Shown piece after piece: positions 52,553 to 61,842 of a DNA stretch of 64,000 nt. Under the pieces are notes generated by a model. The model made no database searches, had not been told where the DNA came from, and saw only the letters and a list, made by a program, of their open reading frames with translations. The stretch comes from CAVSIP01 sp963728075. GTDB lineage: Bacteria; Actinomycetota; Actinomycetes; JAFAQI01; DASSKL01. The first letter of the stretch is position 1. Each line of letters opens with the position of its first letter. A program made the position numbers and the translations under genes. Location: contig CAVSIP010000001.1 in the NCBI GenBank assembly GCA_963728075.1, positions 1-64,000 on the forward strand. The letters run 5' to 3'.

Positions 52553-55453
52553 GTGCCGGAAGCGGGTGCCGAGGGGCCGGGCGGGGACCGGCGGCGTGAG
52601 GTGTCGCCGGTCATCCCGCAGACCTTGCTCCGTTACGTCCGGCGCGCCGCCGGTCCCGAGGCGCTGGACCGGGTGCTCGCGGCGCTGCCCGGCCCGCCGT
52701 CGCTCGCCGAACTCTCCGACCCGGCGAAGTGGTGGGCCTCCGAGGAGGTGATCCGTCTCGCCGCCGCCGCCGCCGAGGCCTGCGGCGAGGCCGACGTCGG
52801 CCGGCGTACGGGGACGGAGATGTTCCGCGCCGACGTGGGTACCGGCACGGTCGACATGTTCGCCTCCGGGTCGCTGCCCGAGACCTACGACGTGCTCGTG
52901 GTCTACGCGACCCGCATGTCCACCGGTCGGCGGCTGGAGGTCGTCGAGGCCGGCGACGGCGAGCTGCTGGTGGACGCGCACTACAGCGACCCCGCGTCGG
53001 CACACCCCTTCTACTGCGGGGTGGCCGCCGGCTACTACGCGGAGGTCCCGTCCCTGTTCGCGCAGGTCGGTGACGCGGTCGAGATCCAGTGCCAGCTCCG
53101 TGGCGCGTCGCACTGCCGCTACCGCATCACCTGGGCGCCGGACCCTCGGCGGCCGGCGCCGTACGCGGCCCGGGCCGGCGACGGGGACCGGGTCAACGCC
53201 CGGGTGGGCCAGCTCGAGGCGCTGCGGCGGATGGCCTCCGACCTGGTCCGTGCCCGCGACGTCGACGAGGCGCTGGCCCGGATCACCGAGCTCGCCGGCA
53301 CCGCGGTCCAGGCGCCGCGCTACCTGCTGGCCGTACGCGTGCACGACGGCGACCGGCTGCGCGTGCACCAGTGCGGCTTCCGGACCGACGCGGTGGAGCC
53401 GACGGCGCAGCGGCTGCTCGTCGGGGCGCTGAGCGAGCGGGACGGCGTACTGGTGGCCGACGTCGCCTCGCCCCGGCAGCACTACGGCCGGCTGGCCGCC
53501 TTCTTCCCGCGTGACGCGCGGTTCACCGACGTGGACCGCCGGACGTTCGAGGCGTACGCGGACCACGCGACGGCCGCGCTCGAGCTCGTGGCGTCGTTGG
53601 AGCAGGCGCACCAGGACCGGGACACCGCCCAGGCGCTGCTGGACCTCGCCGGGGAGCTGGCCCGGGTGGGGTCCGTGCCCGAGATCGCCGCCCGGCTGGT
53701 CGCAGCCGTGCCGACCATCGTCGGTGCCGACACGGCGGGGGTCTGGCTCTGGGACGCGGGCGGCCGCAGCCTGCGCATCGAGGCGTTCCACGCGGTCGAC
53801 CCGGACCGGCGGTACGTCGGGCCGCGCCGGATCAGCAGCGAGGAGCTGCCGGGCCTGGCGGCGCTCGCCGAGCACCCGCAGCCACGGCTGATCCAGCAGG
53901 ACGAGGCGCTCTCCCCGCTGCGGGACGCGATGGCCGGGGCCCACATGGTGACCGGTGCCGCGGTGCCCATCGTCTCCCACGGCGAGTTCTTCGGCATGGT
54001 GAGCGCCGGCTTCGTGCAACGCCGGGACGCCGACGGCGCCCTCCTCGCCCGGATCGCCGGGCTCGCCGACCATGCGGCGACCGCCTTCGAGAACGCGCGC
54101 CTGCTCGAGCAGATCCGCCACCAGGCCCTGCACGACCCGCTCACCGGGCTGCCCAACCGCCCGCTCATCGAGGACCGTGCGGTCAGTGCGCTGCGCCTGG
54201 CTGGGCGGAGCGGTGCGACGGTCGGGCTGCTGTTCATCGACCTCGACCGCTTCAAGGACGTCAACGACACCCTGGGTCACGACCGCGGCGACGAGCTGAT
54301 CTGCCAGGTGGCCGGCCGGCTGGCGGGCGCCCTGCGGCAGTCCGACACGCTCGCGCGTCTCGGCGGTGACGAGTTCGTCGTGCTGCTCCCGCAGGCGGAG
54401 TCCGGGTCCGACGTCGAGGTGGCGGCTCGGCGGCTGCTCGAGGCGCTGGAGGAGCCCTTCGCGCTCAGCGGTGACCAGCGGGTCGCCGTCTCCGCCAGCA
54501 TCGGGGTCGCCTGCGCGCCGCAGCACGGCACGGACTACGCGGCGCTGATGCAACGGGCCGACGCGGCGATGTACGACGCGAAGGCCAGGGGGCGCGCCAC
54601 GTACCTCGTCTTCGCCGAGGGGCGGCTGCCCAGTGGCGGAGAACCGCGGGACCTGGAGGTGCAGCTACGCGAGGCGATCGAGCTGGGGCGGCTGCGCGTC
54701 CACTACCAGCCGCGTGTGGAGCCGGCCACCCGGCGCATCGTCACGATGGAGGCGTTGGTGCGGTGGCAGCACCCCGAGCAGGGTCTCCTCGGGCCGGTCG
54801 AGTTCCTCCCCGTGGCCGAGGACTGCGGCCTGATCGCGGAGCTCGACGCGTGGGTCCGCCGGTCCGCGTTCGTCCAGCTGAGGGAGTGGCTCGCTGACGG
54901 CCATGACGTACGGATCGCCCTGAACGTCTCCGGCCGCGACCTGGGCGACCCGGCCTTCTCCGCCCGCCTGGCGGCGGAGCTCACCGACGCCGAGCTGCCG
55001 GCGCAACGGGTGGAGGTGGAGATCAGCGACCGGGTGGTGATGGACGTCGACCGGTACGCGGCCGCGCTGGACCGGCTACGTGCGCTCGGCGTGCGCGTCA
55101 CCGTGGACGAGTTCGGCGCTGGGATCTCCGGCGTCGCGCGGCTGCAGCGTGCTCCGGTCGACACCATCGCGATCGACCGAGCGCTCGTCCGGGATCTCTG
55201 CGACCGCAACGCGGGGCCCGAGATGGCCCGGGCGCTGGTGGCGCTCGGTCACGCTCTCGGTCTGGAGGTGGTGGCGCAGGGGGTCGACTCGGAGGAGCAG
55301 GTGGGTGCCCTCGTCGAGCACCACTTCGACCTGGCGCAGGGCTACCTGTTCTCCCCGCCAGTGGACGCGTCAGCAGCAACCTTGCTGCTGACGCTCAGAC
55401 ATTCGGCCAGCGCCGCGTGCGACGCCGGTCGAACCGGGACAGCTCCGCGCTGA
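52553..55453 (+). CDS. Multidomain c-di-GMP protein: V4R-like + GAF + GGDEF + degenerate EAL
   Basis: About 966 residues. Domains in order: an N-terminal V4R-like region (about 10-210, with ASGSLPETYDVLVVYATRMS and GASHCRYRITW), two GAF-like regions (about 220-350 and 360-520), GGDEF (about 525-690) and EAL (about 700-950). GGDEF has DPLTGLPNRPLIEDRA and RLGGDEFVVLL, so diguanylate cyclase activity is likely. EAL starts EALVRWQHP, but later motifs are altered: EISD for ExTE, VDEFG for DDFG, IAID for KID and AQGVD for AEGVE. It starts with GTG at 52,553. No membrane segment is seen. Confidence 0.9.
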   Translation: MPEAGAEGPGGDRRREVSPVIPQTLLRYVRRAAGPEALDRVLAALPGPPSLAELSDPAKWWASEEVIRLAAAAAEACGEADVGRRTGTEMFRADVGTGTVDMFASGSLPETYDVLVVYATRMSTGRRLEVVEAGDGELLVDAHYSDPASAHPFYCGVAAGYYAEVPSLFAQVGDAVEIQCQLRGASHCRYRITWAPDPRRPAPYAARAGDGDRVNARVGQLEALRRMASDLVRARDVDEALARITELAGTAVQAPRYLLAVRVHDGDRLRVHQCGFRTDAVEPTAQRLLVGALSERDGVLVADVASPRQHYGRLAAFFPRDARFTDVDRRTFEAYADHATAALELVASLEQAHQDRDTAQALLDLAGELARVGSVPEIAARLVAAVPTIVGADTAGVWLWDAGGRSLRIEAFHAVDPDRRYVGPRRISSEELPGLAALAEHPQPRLIQQDEALSPLRDAMAGAHMVTGAAVPIVSHGEFFGMVSAGFVQRRDADGALLARIAGLADHAATAFENARLLEQIRHQALHDPLTGLPNRPLIEDRAVSALRLAGRSGATVGLLFIDLDRFKDVNDTLGHDRGDELICQVAGRLAGALRQSDTLARLGGDEFVVLLPQAESGSDVEVAARRLLEALEEPFALSGDQRVAVSASIGVACAPQHGTDYAALMQRADAAMYDAKARGRATYLVFAEGRLPSGGEPRDLEVQLREAIELGRLRVHYQPRVEPATRRIVTMEALVRWQHPEQGLLGPVEFLPVAEDCGLIAELDAWVRRSAFVQLREWLADGHDVRIALNVSGRDLGDPAFSARLAAELTDAELPAQRVEVEISDRVVMDVDRYAAALDRLRALGVRVTVDEFGAGISGVARLQRAPVDTIAIDRALVRDLCDRNAGPEMARALVALGHALGLEVVAQGVDSEEQVGALVEHHFDLAQGYLFSPPVDASAATLLLTLRHSASAACDAGRTGTAPR

Positions 55454-56801
55454 GCGGCTGGCCGACGTACTGCCCGAGGATGACGCCGGCAGCCAGCGCC
55501 AGTGACTCCGTGGCCGCGAGCAGCAGGCCCGAGATGCCGCTGAAGCTGTCGCCCTGGGTGAGCTCGAGCATCGCCGCGTAGATCGTGAGACCGGGGAGCA
55601 TGGGCACGATGGCCGGGAGCACGACCACCAGGGCAGGCACCCGCCGGCGCAACGCGAAGCTCTGGCTGCACACGCCGATGGCGACCGCGACGACGCCGCG
55701 GGACAGCGCCGGCGACACGAGGACGTGGTCGAGGCCGAGGAAGGCCGCGTAGCCGGCGCCGCCGAGGACGAAGGCGGGCGGCAGCAGGCGCACCGGCGCG
55801 TACAGGCCCACCGCCATGGTCGTGGCGACCACGCCGGCGGACACGAACCGGCCGGGCAACCCGGACAGCGTGAACGACAGGGGCGGCTGGACCGGCATAC
55901 TGATGCCGATCTGGCGGGCGACGACGAGCGAGAGCGCAACACCGCCCGTGATGCCGGCGGCCAGGATGAGGACCTCCATCGCGCGCCCGGCGGCTGTGAC
56001 CATGAACCCGGTGAGCGTGTCCTGCACCGTCGCGAGCATGGCCAGGCCGGGCAGCAGCAGCACGACGCCACCGGCGACGACCAGCGGCGGGTGCACGGGG
56101 ATCCCGGCGGCCGTGAGGAGTACGGCGACCGCCGTGACGATCGCCCCGCCCACGAAGTTCAGGTAGAAGTCGGGCACGTTGCGGTAGGCCAGCCGGCGGC
56201 CTAGCCGGTCGATGCCGACCGTGGTGACGAACGTGACCACGGCCAGCAGCCAGCCGCCGCCGAGCTGGACGGCCACCGCTGCGGCGAGCAGCGCCCACGC
56301 GCCGGTCACCCCCCAGCGGGGATACCGCTTCCGCGCGCGGGCGATGTCCTGGATCTCCCCGTAGGCGTCCTCGGCGCCGATCTCGCCGTCGGTCAGCCGC
56401 AGCACCAGCTGGTGCAGGGCGACGAGCCGGTTGTGGTCGGCGGAGCGCACCCGCACGATGCGCAGGTCGTTCAGCGGGGCGCCCGTACCGCTGCTCACCG
56501 AGACATGGACCTCGGTGTACGTGATGGACGCCTCGGCGTCCGGCAGCCCGAGGGCCGCGGCGCAGGCGATGAGAGAGGCCTCCACGTCGGCCGAGCCGGC
56601 CCCGCTGCGCAGCAGGAGCTCGCCGAGCTGGATGAGGAACGACAGTGCGCGCCGCGCGTCGGCGGCCGGCTCGGCCGACAGCCGGAACGCGTACGGGGAC
56701 CGGCGGGGGCGCTGGGAGACCACTGGCTCGTCCCGGCTGAGCGCGGCCTCGGTGGCTCGACGCAGGCGGGGATGCCGTCGGTCGTGCTCGGAGGTGCTCA
56801 C
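55395..56801 (-). CDS. ThrE-like threonine/serine exporter
   Basis: Membrane protein of 468 residues. The N-terminal cytoplasmic domain (DUF1212-type) contains LLLRSGAGSADVEASLIACA and EVHVSVSSG. About ten membrane segments follow, the last five matching a ThrE_2-like second unit. ThrE of Corynebacterium exports threonine and serine by proton exchange. Its 3' end overlaps the convergent c-di-GMP gene by 59 bases. Confidence 0.9.
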   Translation of the reverse strand: MSTSEHDRRHPRLRRATEAALSRDEPVVSQRPRRSPYAFRLSAEPAADARRALSFLIQLGELLLRSGAGSADVEASLIACAAALGLPDAEASITYTEVHVSVSSGTGAPLNDLRIVRVRSADHNRLVALHQLVLRLTDGEIGAEDAYGEIQDIARARKRYPRWGVTGAWALLAAAVAVQLGGGWLLAVVTFVTTVGIDRLGRRLAYRNVPDFYLNFVGGAIVTAVAVLLTAAGIPVHPPLVVAGGVVLLLPGLAMLATVQDTLTGFMVTAAGRAMEVLILAAGITGGVALSLVVARQIGISMPVQPPLSFTLSGLPGRFVSAGVVATTMAVGLYAPVRLLPPAFVLGGAGYAAFLGLDHVLVSPALSRGVVAVAIGVCSQSFALRRRVPALVVVLPAIVPMLPGLTIYAAMLELTQGDSFSGISGLLLAATESLALAAGVILGQYVGQPLSAELSRFDRRRTRRWPNV

Positions 56802-56899
56802 CCGTGCCCCTGGACGCGCCGCGTGCGGTACGGGGCAACCCTACGGGGTCGGGCCGGGTGGTGGCCGCAGCGGCGAAGGCCGGGCGGTGGTCGTCCTGC

Positions 56900-57124
56900 T
56901 CAGCGCCCGCGTCGCCGTGCGGGCGCCTGACCGCTGGTCTCCTCGTCGGTCAGGTCGATGTGACCCACACGCAACAGCTGCTCGATGGATTCAAGCGCGG
57001 AGGCGATCCGGTCGAACGCCTCGAAGTACGGCGGGGCCACGGCTCCCTCCGCTTGCCGACGGTTGTAGGTACGCCGCGGCCGGCCCGCGCGGCGCTCGGT
57101 CTCGGGCGGTTGCTCGGGGGGCAT
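56900..57124 (-). CDS. Small hypothetical protein with basic ends
   Basis: Protein of 74 residues. A basic GRPRRTYNRRQ segment resembles an AT-hook-like DNA contact, then comes a helix YFEAFDRIASALESIEQLLR, then a basic end ARRRGR. No family recognised. Confidence 0.5.
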   Translation of the reverse strand: MPPEQPPETERRAGRPRRTYNRRQAEGAVAPPYFEAFDRIASALESIEQLLRVGHIDLTDEETSGQAPARRRGR

Positions 57125-57209
57125 GGGCTTCCTCCGCGGTCGCAGTGCACCTCTGTGTCTGGAGGGCTCGTCCGTCGGGGGAGATACGCCCGTCGGGAGA
57201 CAGGTGCAG

Positions 57210-57627
57210 TCAGTACCGCACCCACGCGGTGCGAAGGAGCGGCTGCTCGCCGCGCGCCTTGAACAAGCGCAGGCTGACGAGGCCAGGCCTGACGTGGTCG
57301 ACCTGCGCGTATCCGTGGTCGTCCGTCGAGACGTGCAGGTCCTGCCCCTCGTGGCGAACGAACACCTCGTAGCGTCCCCCAGGGCGGACGAGCACGGTTA
57401 GGGTGAGGCCGTCGGGCGAGGGGCTGGCCTGGGTGATGACCTGGTACGTCGGCGTGTCGTAGCGGAGCGTGCGGACCGCCTCCAGTTCGCCACTCTCCTC
57501 CACCAGGCTGTCGAACCCGATGTCGGCGACCAGGACCCCGGGCTCGCGCCTCGCGAAGACCGCGTACCCGGCACGGGCGACCCAGTCGGGAACGGTGTCG
57601 ATGGCGTCCTCCTCGGGGACGACACAT
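57210..57627 (-). CDS. Hypothetical protein next to sigma factor genes (one frameshift)
   Basis: About 138 residues. The soluble text includes DAIDTVPDWVARAGYAVF, TLRYDTPTYQVITQ, VLVRPGGRYEVFVRHEGQDL and SLRLFKARGEQPLLRTAWVR. It has the look of an anti-sigma-linked or carbohydrate-binding beta protein, but no domain is certain. A CCCC run near 57,613 probably carries an extra base; without it the ATG at 57,627 leads straight into the conserved frame. It lies 48 bases after the sigma gene on the same strand. Confidence 0.6.
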
Positions 57628-57675
57628 GGTCCGGTTCCCTGTGAGAGCCGGCGACCACCCCAGACGATACGCGCG

Positions 57676-58233
57676 TCAGGCCATGTTTGCGCGAAGCCGT
57701 TGGAGACAACGACCCCGAGTCGGCCCGATGCTCCCGATGGGTATCTGAAGCCGCGCGGCGATCTCGGCGTACGACGGTGACGGGTCCATCGTCAGGAGCA
57801 GCATGAGCTCCCGCCAGCGCGGCGGCAGGGTGTCGATAGCGGCACGCAGCGCGCGAGTCTCCTCTTGGACGATCAGCTGGTCGCTCGCGTCGGCGGCGCC
57901 GTCCGCGCGCTCGAGTGCGGACTCCTCAGCCGCCGCTACCCGTTTTCCGTACGCAAGCGTGCGCAAGCACTCACGGCGCATCGTGGTCGTGAGCCACGCG
58001 CCGACGCGCTCAGGATCGTGGAGACGGTCGATGTGTTCGAGCAGCCGCAGCCACGTCGTCTGGATCGCGTCTGCGGCGTCGGCTTGACTGAGCCGGTAGG
58101 AACGGGCAACCGCCCAGAGCCAGCCGACGTACTCGTCCACCAGGCGGTTCCAGGCAGACGCATCGCCGCCCGCAGCGGAGCGCACCAGGTCGGCGACGTC
58201 AAAGTGGGAACCATGGGCTCGGGTCTGGCTCAC
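57676..58233 (-). CDS. ECF-type RNA polymerase sigma factor
   Basis: Sigma factor of 185 residues. Region 2 reads LVDEYVGWLWAVARSYRLSQ and DAADAIQTTWLRLLEHIDRL with the typical WL...TTTMRREC end. Region 4 reads LPPRWRELMLLLTMDPSPSY and AEIAARLQIPIGSIGPTRGR. The GTG start at 58,233 follows GGAGGAAC and overlaps the stop of the upstream gene (GTGA). Targets unknown. Confidence 0.92.
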   Translation of the reverse strand: MSQTRAHGSHFDVADLVRSAAGGDASAWNRLVDEYVGWLWAVARSYRLSQADAADAIQTTWLRLLEHIDRLHDPERVGAWLTTTMRRECLRTLAYGKRVAAAEESALERADGAADASDQLIVQEETRALRAAIDTLPPRWRELMLLLTMDPSPSYAEIAARLQIPIGSIGPTRGRCLQRLRANMA

Positions 58234-58583
58234 CTGTTCCTCCGCGGGCTGAGTTCTTCGGTCAGGTCGATGACGCGTTCGCCCCTGTCGGCCACCTTCT
58301 GGTTCTGGTACCACGAGGCGAGCCGTCGCAGGCGGTCCGACTCACCGCGGACCGCCTGAGCCACCCATTCACTGATGGAACTCGCCTCCCGGAGCAGCGT
58401 CCGCGTCTCGACGGCGTCGAGGAACCTCAGCCAGACGCTCTCGCACACCAGACTGGCCTCGTCGTGGTCGAGACCCGCTCGTCGGGCCTCCACCCAGGCG
58501 ACGTCGGCGTACGCGTCGACGGCGACGTGCCACGCATAGGCGTCGACGTCGGACGGGTCGGGACTTGCGAGATGCTCATCCAT
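58230..58583 (-). CDS. Truncated sigma-factor-like protein (region 2 only)
   Basis: Protein of 117 residues, coupled to the ECF sigma gene by a 4-base overlap. YADVAWVEARRAGLDHDEAS, LVCESVWLRFLDAV and WVAQAVRGESDRLRRL align with region 2 of the downstream sigma factor. No region 4 follows. It could be a sigma antagonist, a partner subunit or a relic. The ATG at 58,583 precedes the acidic start DEHLASPDPSD. Confidence 0.65.
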   Translation of the reverse strand: MDEHLASPDPSDVDAYAWHVAVDAYADVAWVEARRAGLDHDEASLVCESVWLRFLDAVETRTLLREASSISEWVAQAVRGESDRLRRLASWYQNQKVADRGERVIDLTEELSPRRNR

Positions 58584-58849
58584 GTCTTCTCCGGCACTGA
58601 ATGGGTCTGGCGACGCCGTGCAGGTCGAGGGTGGTCTCACTATTGCCGTTGGACCCGTGCCCGGTGACTGTGCAGCCGCCTTGATGACCCCTTTCGCAGC
58701 GCGGGGGTACGCCGTCTGCTGTAGTGCAGGCCGATCCTCGTGCCAGCGCGGCACCGGCCGGTCGCATCAGCTGCGTACATCCGGCCGTCAACCAACTAAC
58801 TCGCACGGCCATTGCCGGCGCTGCGCCACCGGCAGGGGACAAACGTGCG

Positions 58850-59989
58850 TCAAGGCTGGGTTGGCTCGTCCTTGTGGTCCTGATGCGACGGCACGGCCGC
58901 TCTTGTGCTGTGGCGATCAGTGAGATCGATGCTGGGTGGCGCATCGCTTCCGCTGCGGTGGGGGAGGTCCTGTTCGAACCGGATGCAGTTCTTGCCTGCC
59001 GCCTTGGCGGCGTACAGCGCCTGGTCGGCTCGTCTCAGGAGCGTTTCCGCGCTCTCACCGCTCCAGATGGCTGCGCCGATGGATGCGGAGACATCACGAC
59101 TGCGGTAGAGGACGCGGTGGAGGACCTCCGCAGCACGTTCTCGGTCGGCACAGTCCGTGAGTAACAGGCCGAACTCGTCGCCGCCGAGGCGGGCCAGGAT
59201 GTCGCCCTCTCGCAGGCTCGCGCCCCACGTGTCGGCGGCCCGGCGCAGCAGTTGGTCTCCGGCAGCGTGCCCGTGCTGGTCGTTGATCTGCTTGAGGTCG
59301 TCGAGGTCGAGGACAGCCACCGCCATCCCGGTCTGATTTCGGCGGCTGCGGGCAGCCTGCTGCTCCAGCAGCTGCAGATATGCGCGCCGGTTGTACAGCC
59401 CGGTGAGGGCGTCCGTGAGGGCGAGGCGCCGAATGGCCGAGGACAGGTATCCGACGACGAGGGCGGGCAGCCCGATCGAGAGCATCAGGATCAGCCAGGC
59501 CAGCCCGTCTTCGGCACGCGGGTGAACCGCCAGCGCGGCGGCGAACGCGACACCGACCAGACCCAGGTAGCGCAGTGCTACGCGCAACGGCCAGAAGGCG
59601 AACGCCAGCGACAGGACCCAACCGTAGAACAGCGCGTCCGCAAAGAAGCTTGGATCAGGGCTGCTGTGAACCACTGCCACGGTCACTAGGGCGACACCGG
59701 TCACCAAGACCGCGTGTTCGCTGCGCTGCCCCAGCCGGTGTCGCAGCAGGAAGATCACACCGGCGCCCGTGAGTGCCGCGGCAGCCATGAACAGCCTGAA
59801 GTCCCGCTCGGCCAACTGTCGGTAGGAGGGCATGAAGCCCTCGAGGAGGGCGAGCAGGCCACCAGTCGCGAACAACGCCGCCAAGAGGCTGGCCTTCAGC
59901 GCATATGACGGAGAAGCGAGTGCATCGGTCCTTTCACGACGCATTCCCGTCGCTCCGCTCGTGAGCATTCGCAGGATCGGTGAAGTCAT
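58850..59989 (-). CDS. Membrane-bound diguanylate cyclase (GGDEF)
   Basis: About 380 residues. Roughly six N-terminal hydrophobic segments form an unknown membrane sensor. The GGDEF domain begins LALTDALTGLYNRRAYLQLL and has RLGGDEFGLLL as active site, with VLDLDDLKQINDQHGH for substrate binding. It should make c-di-GMP. I chose the ATG at 59,989 (TSPILRMLTSG) because sequence upstream lacks protein-like composition. Confidence 0.92.
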   Translation of the reverse strand: MTSPILRMLTSGATGMRRERTDALASPSYALKASLLAALFATGGLLALLEGFMPSYRQLAERDFRLFMAAAALTGAGVIFLLRHRLGQRSEHAVLVTGVALVTVAVVHSSPDPSFFADALFYGWVLSLAFAFWPLRVALRYLGLVGVAFAAALAVHPRAEDGLAWLILMLSIGLPALVVGYLSSAIRRLALTDALTGLYNRRAYLQLLEQQAARSRRNQTGMAVAVLDLDDLKQINDQHGHAAGDQLLRRAADTWGASLREGDILARLGGDEFGLLLTDCADRERAAEVLHRVLYRSRDVSASIGAAIWSGESAETLLRRADQALYAAKAAGKNCIRFEQDLPHRSGSDAPPSIDLTDRHSTRAAVPSHQDHKDEPTQP

Positions 59990-60084
59990 GGTGACCGTGC
60001 CTGCACCGTCGTTCGTTAGAGGCAAGAGTCTGGGCAGAAATACACGGGAGTCGGTGCCCGGTGCAGCCTGGACCGACCGAGACG

Positions 60085-60783
60085 TCAGCGCGACCTGACC
60101 CGCCGGTCCGTGTTTCGGGGCCCGTTCGCCCAGCCTAAGGCGTCCATCGCCGAGCGCATGATCGCTGCTGCAGCCAGTTGATTGCTGGCCCCGATCTTGG
60201 CCAGCCCGCGGTTGATATGGGTCCGGACGGTGTGCGGCGACAGGTGCAACCTGGCGGCGATCTCGGCCCGACAGTGGCCGGCCGCAAGAAGCTTGAGGAT
60301 GTCGCACTCTCGGGGGGTCAGACGGCCGAGCAACTGCATGTCAGTCTGCATCTCCGCGCGTCTGTCGCGGAGGCGCCGGAGAACCGGTCCCGCGATCTGC
60401 GGCACGAGGACGACGTTCCCGGCCGCGGCGCGAATGACCGCATCCGCCAGTTCTTCCGGTCGCTGGTACGCGTGGATGGCACCGACCGCTCCGAACAGCA
60501 TCGACTTGGCAACGGCGTCCACGGCCTCCGGTGCGGACAGTGCGAGCACCGCCGTCGGCAGCCCTAGGTTGCGGATGGCCTCGAGAGCGTCGAATCCGGC
60601 ACCTTCCTCATCGCGGCCGACGTCGATGATGGCCACCTGGGCACCTGCGCGGACACGCCGCACCACATCGTCAGGAGCCGCCAGCGGCCAGACGGTCGTG
60701 ACAGCCGGCACCGCTGAGAGGCACTGACTGAGGCAGTCGCGCAGGAGCGGGCGACGTGCGTAGACGACCACACGCAAGGCCAC
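60085..60783 (-). CDS. LuxR-type regulator with atypical receiver, 1
   Basis: About 232 residues. The C-terminal LuxR helix-turn-helix is clear (LTPRECDILKLLAAGHCRAE and AARLHLSPHTVRTHINR). The N-terminal receiver-like domain lacks the acidic pair (VVVYARRPLLRDCL), has IIDVGRDEEG at the phospho site and no conserved Lys. It may not be phosphorylated. The GTG at 60,783 follows GGAGGGAC. A similar gene is divergent. Confidence 0.85.
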   Translation of the reverse strand: MALRVVVYARRPLLRDCLSQCLSAVPAVTTVWPLAAPDDVVRRVRAGAQVAIIDVGRDEEGAGFDALEAIRNLGLPTAVLALSAPEAVDAVAKSMLFGAVGAIHAYQRPEELADAVIRAAAGNVVLVPQIAGPVLRRLRDRRAEMQTDMQLLGRLTPRECDILKLLAAGHCRAEIAARLHLSPHTVRTHINRGLAKIGASNQLAAAAIMRSAMDALGWANGPRNTDRRVRSR

Positions 60784-61055
60784 GACGTCCCTCCGGTGAG
60801 TGCTGCTGACTCCTGCCTCACAGCCTGGCTCCTTTCGGAGGTGTCGCGGAGGGGCCATTGGGCTTACCCGTGGGACGGCACTGACGGTTCCTCCTGCTAT
60901 GTCTCTTTCGCGCTACGGCAAACGGCGTAGGGGATCGGGAGATGCGCGACGTCTGGGGGAATAGCGTCCCGGTTGGGGATCCGTTGAGGGACGGACACGA
61001 TCCTTGGGGCAATCGCGGGAGCCCCATCTGCGATCCGGCTGGGGCTGGAGGTGCG

Positions 61056-61751
61056 GTGGGCGAACTGTTCGACGCCAGTGCGCACGTCCAGGGTGCGCCC
61101 GAAGGTGGTGACCGCGACAGGCAGCGCGTGGCGCTGCTGACCCGCCAGAGTCTGATCGGGTACGGGCTGGCCTTCGCCGCTCCGGATCTCGACGTCACCG
61201 TACTCGCGATGCCGGCGCCCCAGGCGTTGGGCGCTGTCGCCGCTGGTGGGTTCGACGCCGTCATTCTCGACTCGATCACGGCAGAGGGGGCCGGGTCGGA
61301 GACGCAGCTGACGCGCGTGCTGCGCGCGGCCAACAACGCTCCGGTCATCGTCCTCGCCGAGGATGCGGACATCGATGCCGTCACGGACGCGGTGGAGCAG
61401 GGAGCCCGCGGCTACCTCACGTTTGACCAGTCCCTGGCGGACGTCGCGGCTGCGGTCCGCCAGGTTGCCGACGGCGGGCTGGCTATCGGTGTGCTCCCTG
61501 GCTCCGACGCGGCCCCGGTCCCGGCGCCGGAGCCGGAGACCGCGGATGACCCACCTCTGGCCAAGTTCAGCATGCGGGAGCGGGACATCCTCGCCCGTCT
61601 CGCGCGCGGCCAGACCACTGCGCAGATCGCCCAGGAGATGGGGATCACCGTGAACACCGCACGGACACACATCCAGAACATCCTTGGCAAGCTGGGCATG
61701 CATTCGCGGGTGCAGGCGGCGGCGTACGCGGCGCGCAACGGTCTGTCCTGA
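61056..61751 (+). CDS. LuxR-type regulator with atypical receiver, 2
   Basis: About 231 residues. The helix-turn-helix reads FSMRERDILARLARGQTTAQ and EMGITVNTARTHIQN. The receiver-like part lacks the acidic pair (RVALLTRQSLIGYGL) and the Lys (GYLTFDQS), although an Asp in VILDSIT could mark the old phospho site. It is divergent from and similar in plan to regulator 1. The GTG at 61,056 follows GGAGGT. An insertion sequence begins about 30 bases after its stop. Confidence 0.85.
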   Translation: MGELFDASAHVQGAPEGGDRDRQRVALLTRQSLIGYGLAFAAPDLDVTVLAMPAPQALGAVAAGGFDAVILDSITAEGAGSETQLTRVLRAANNAPVIVLAEDADIDAVTDAVEQGARGYLTFDQSLADVAAAVRQVADGGLAIGVLPGSDAAPVPAPEPETADDPPLAKFSMRERDILARLARGQTTAQIAQEMGITVNTARTHIQNILGKLGMHSRVQAAAYAARNGLS

Positions 61752-61780
61752 CCTCCCCTCATCGACCCGAGGCGTAGTGC

Positions 61781-61836
61781 CTCACGTCAAGATGCCCGCG
61801 AAAGTGGATCGGTGCCTCAGTTAGGAATGCCCGCGT
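61781..61836 (+). repeat. Left terminal inverted repeat
   Basis: Contains ATGCCCGCG at 61,792-61,800 and again at 61,828-61,836, each preceded by a GTGCCTCA-type motif. Confidence 0.8.
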
Positions 61837-61842
61837 ATCGGG

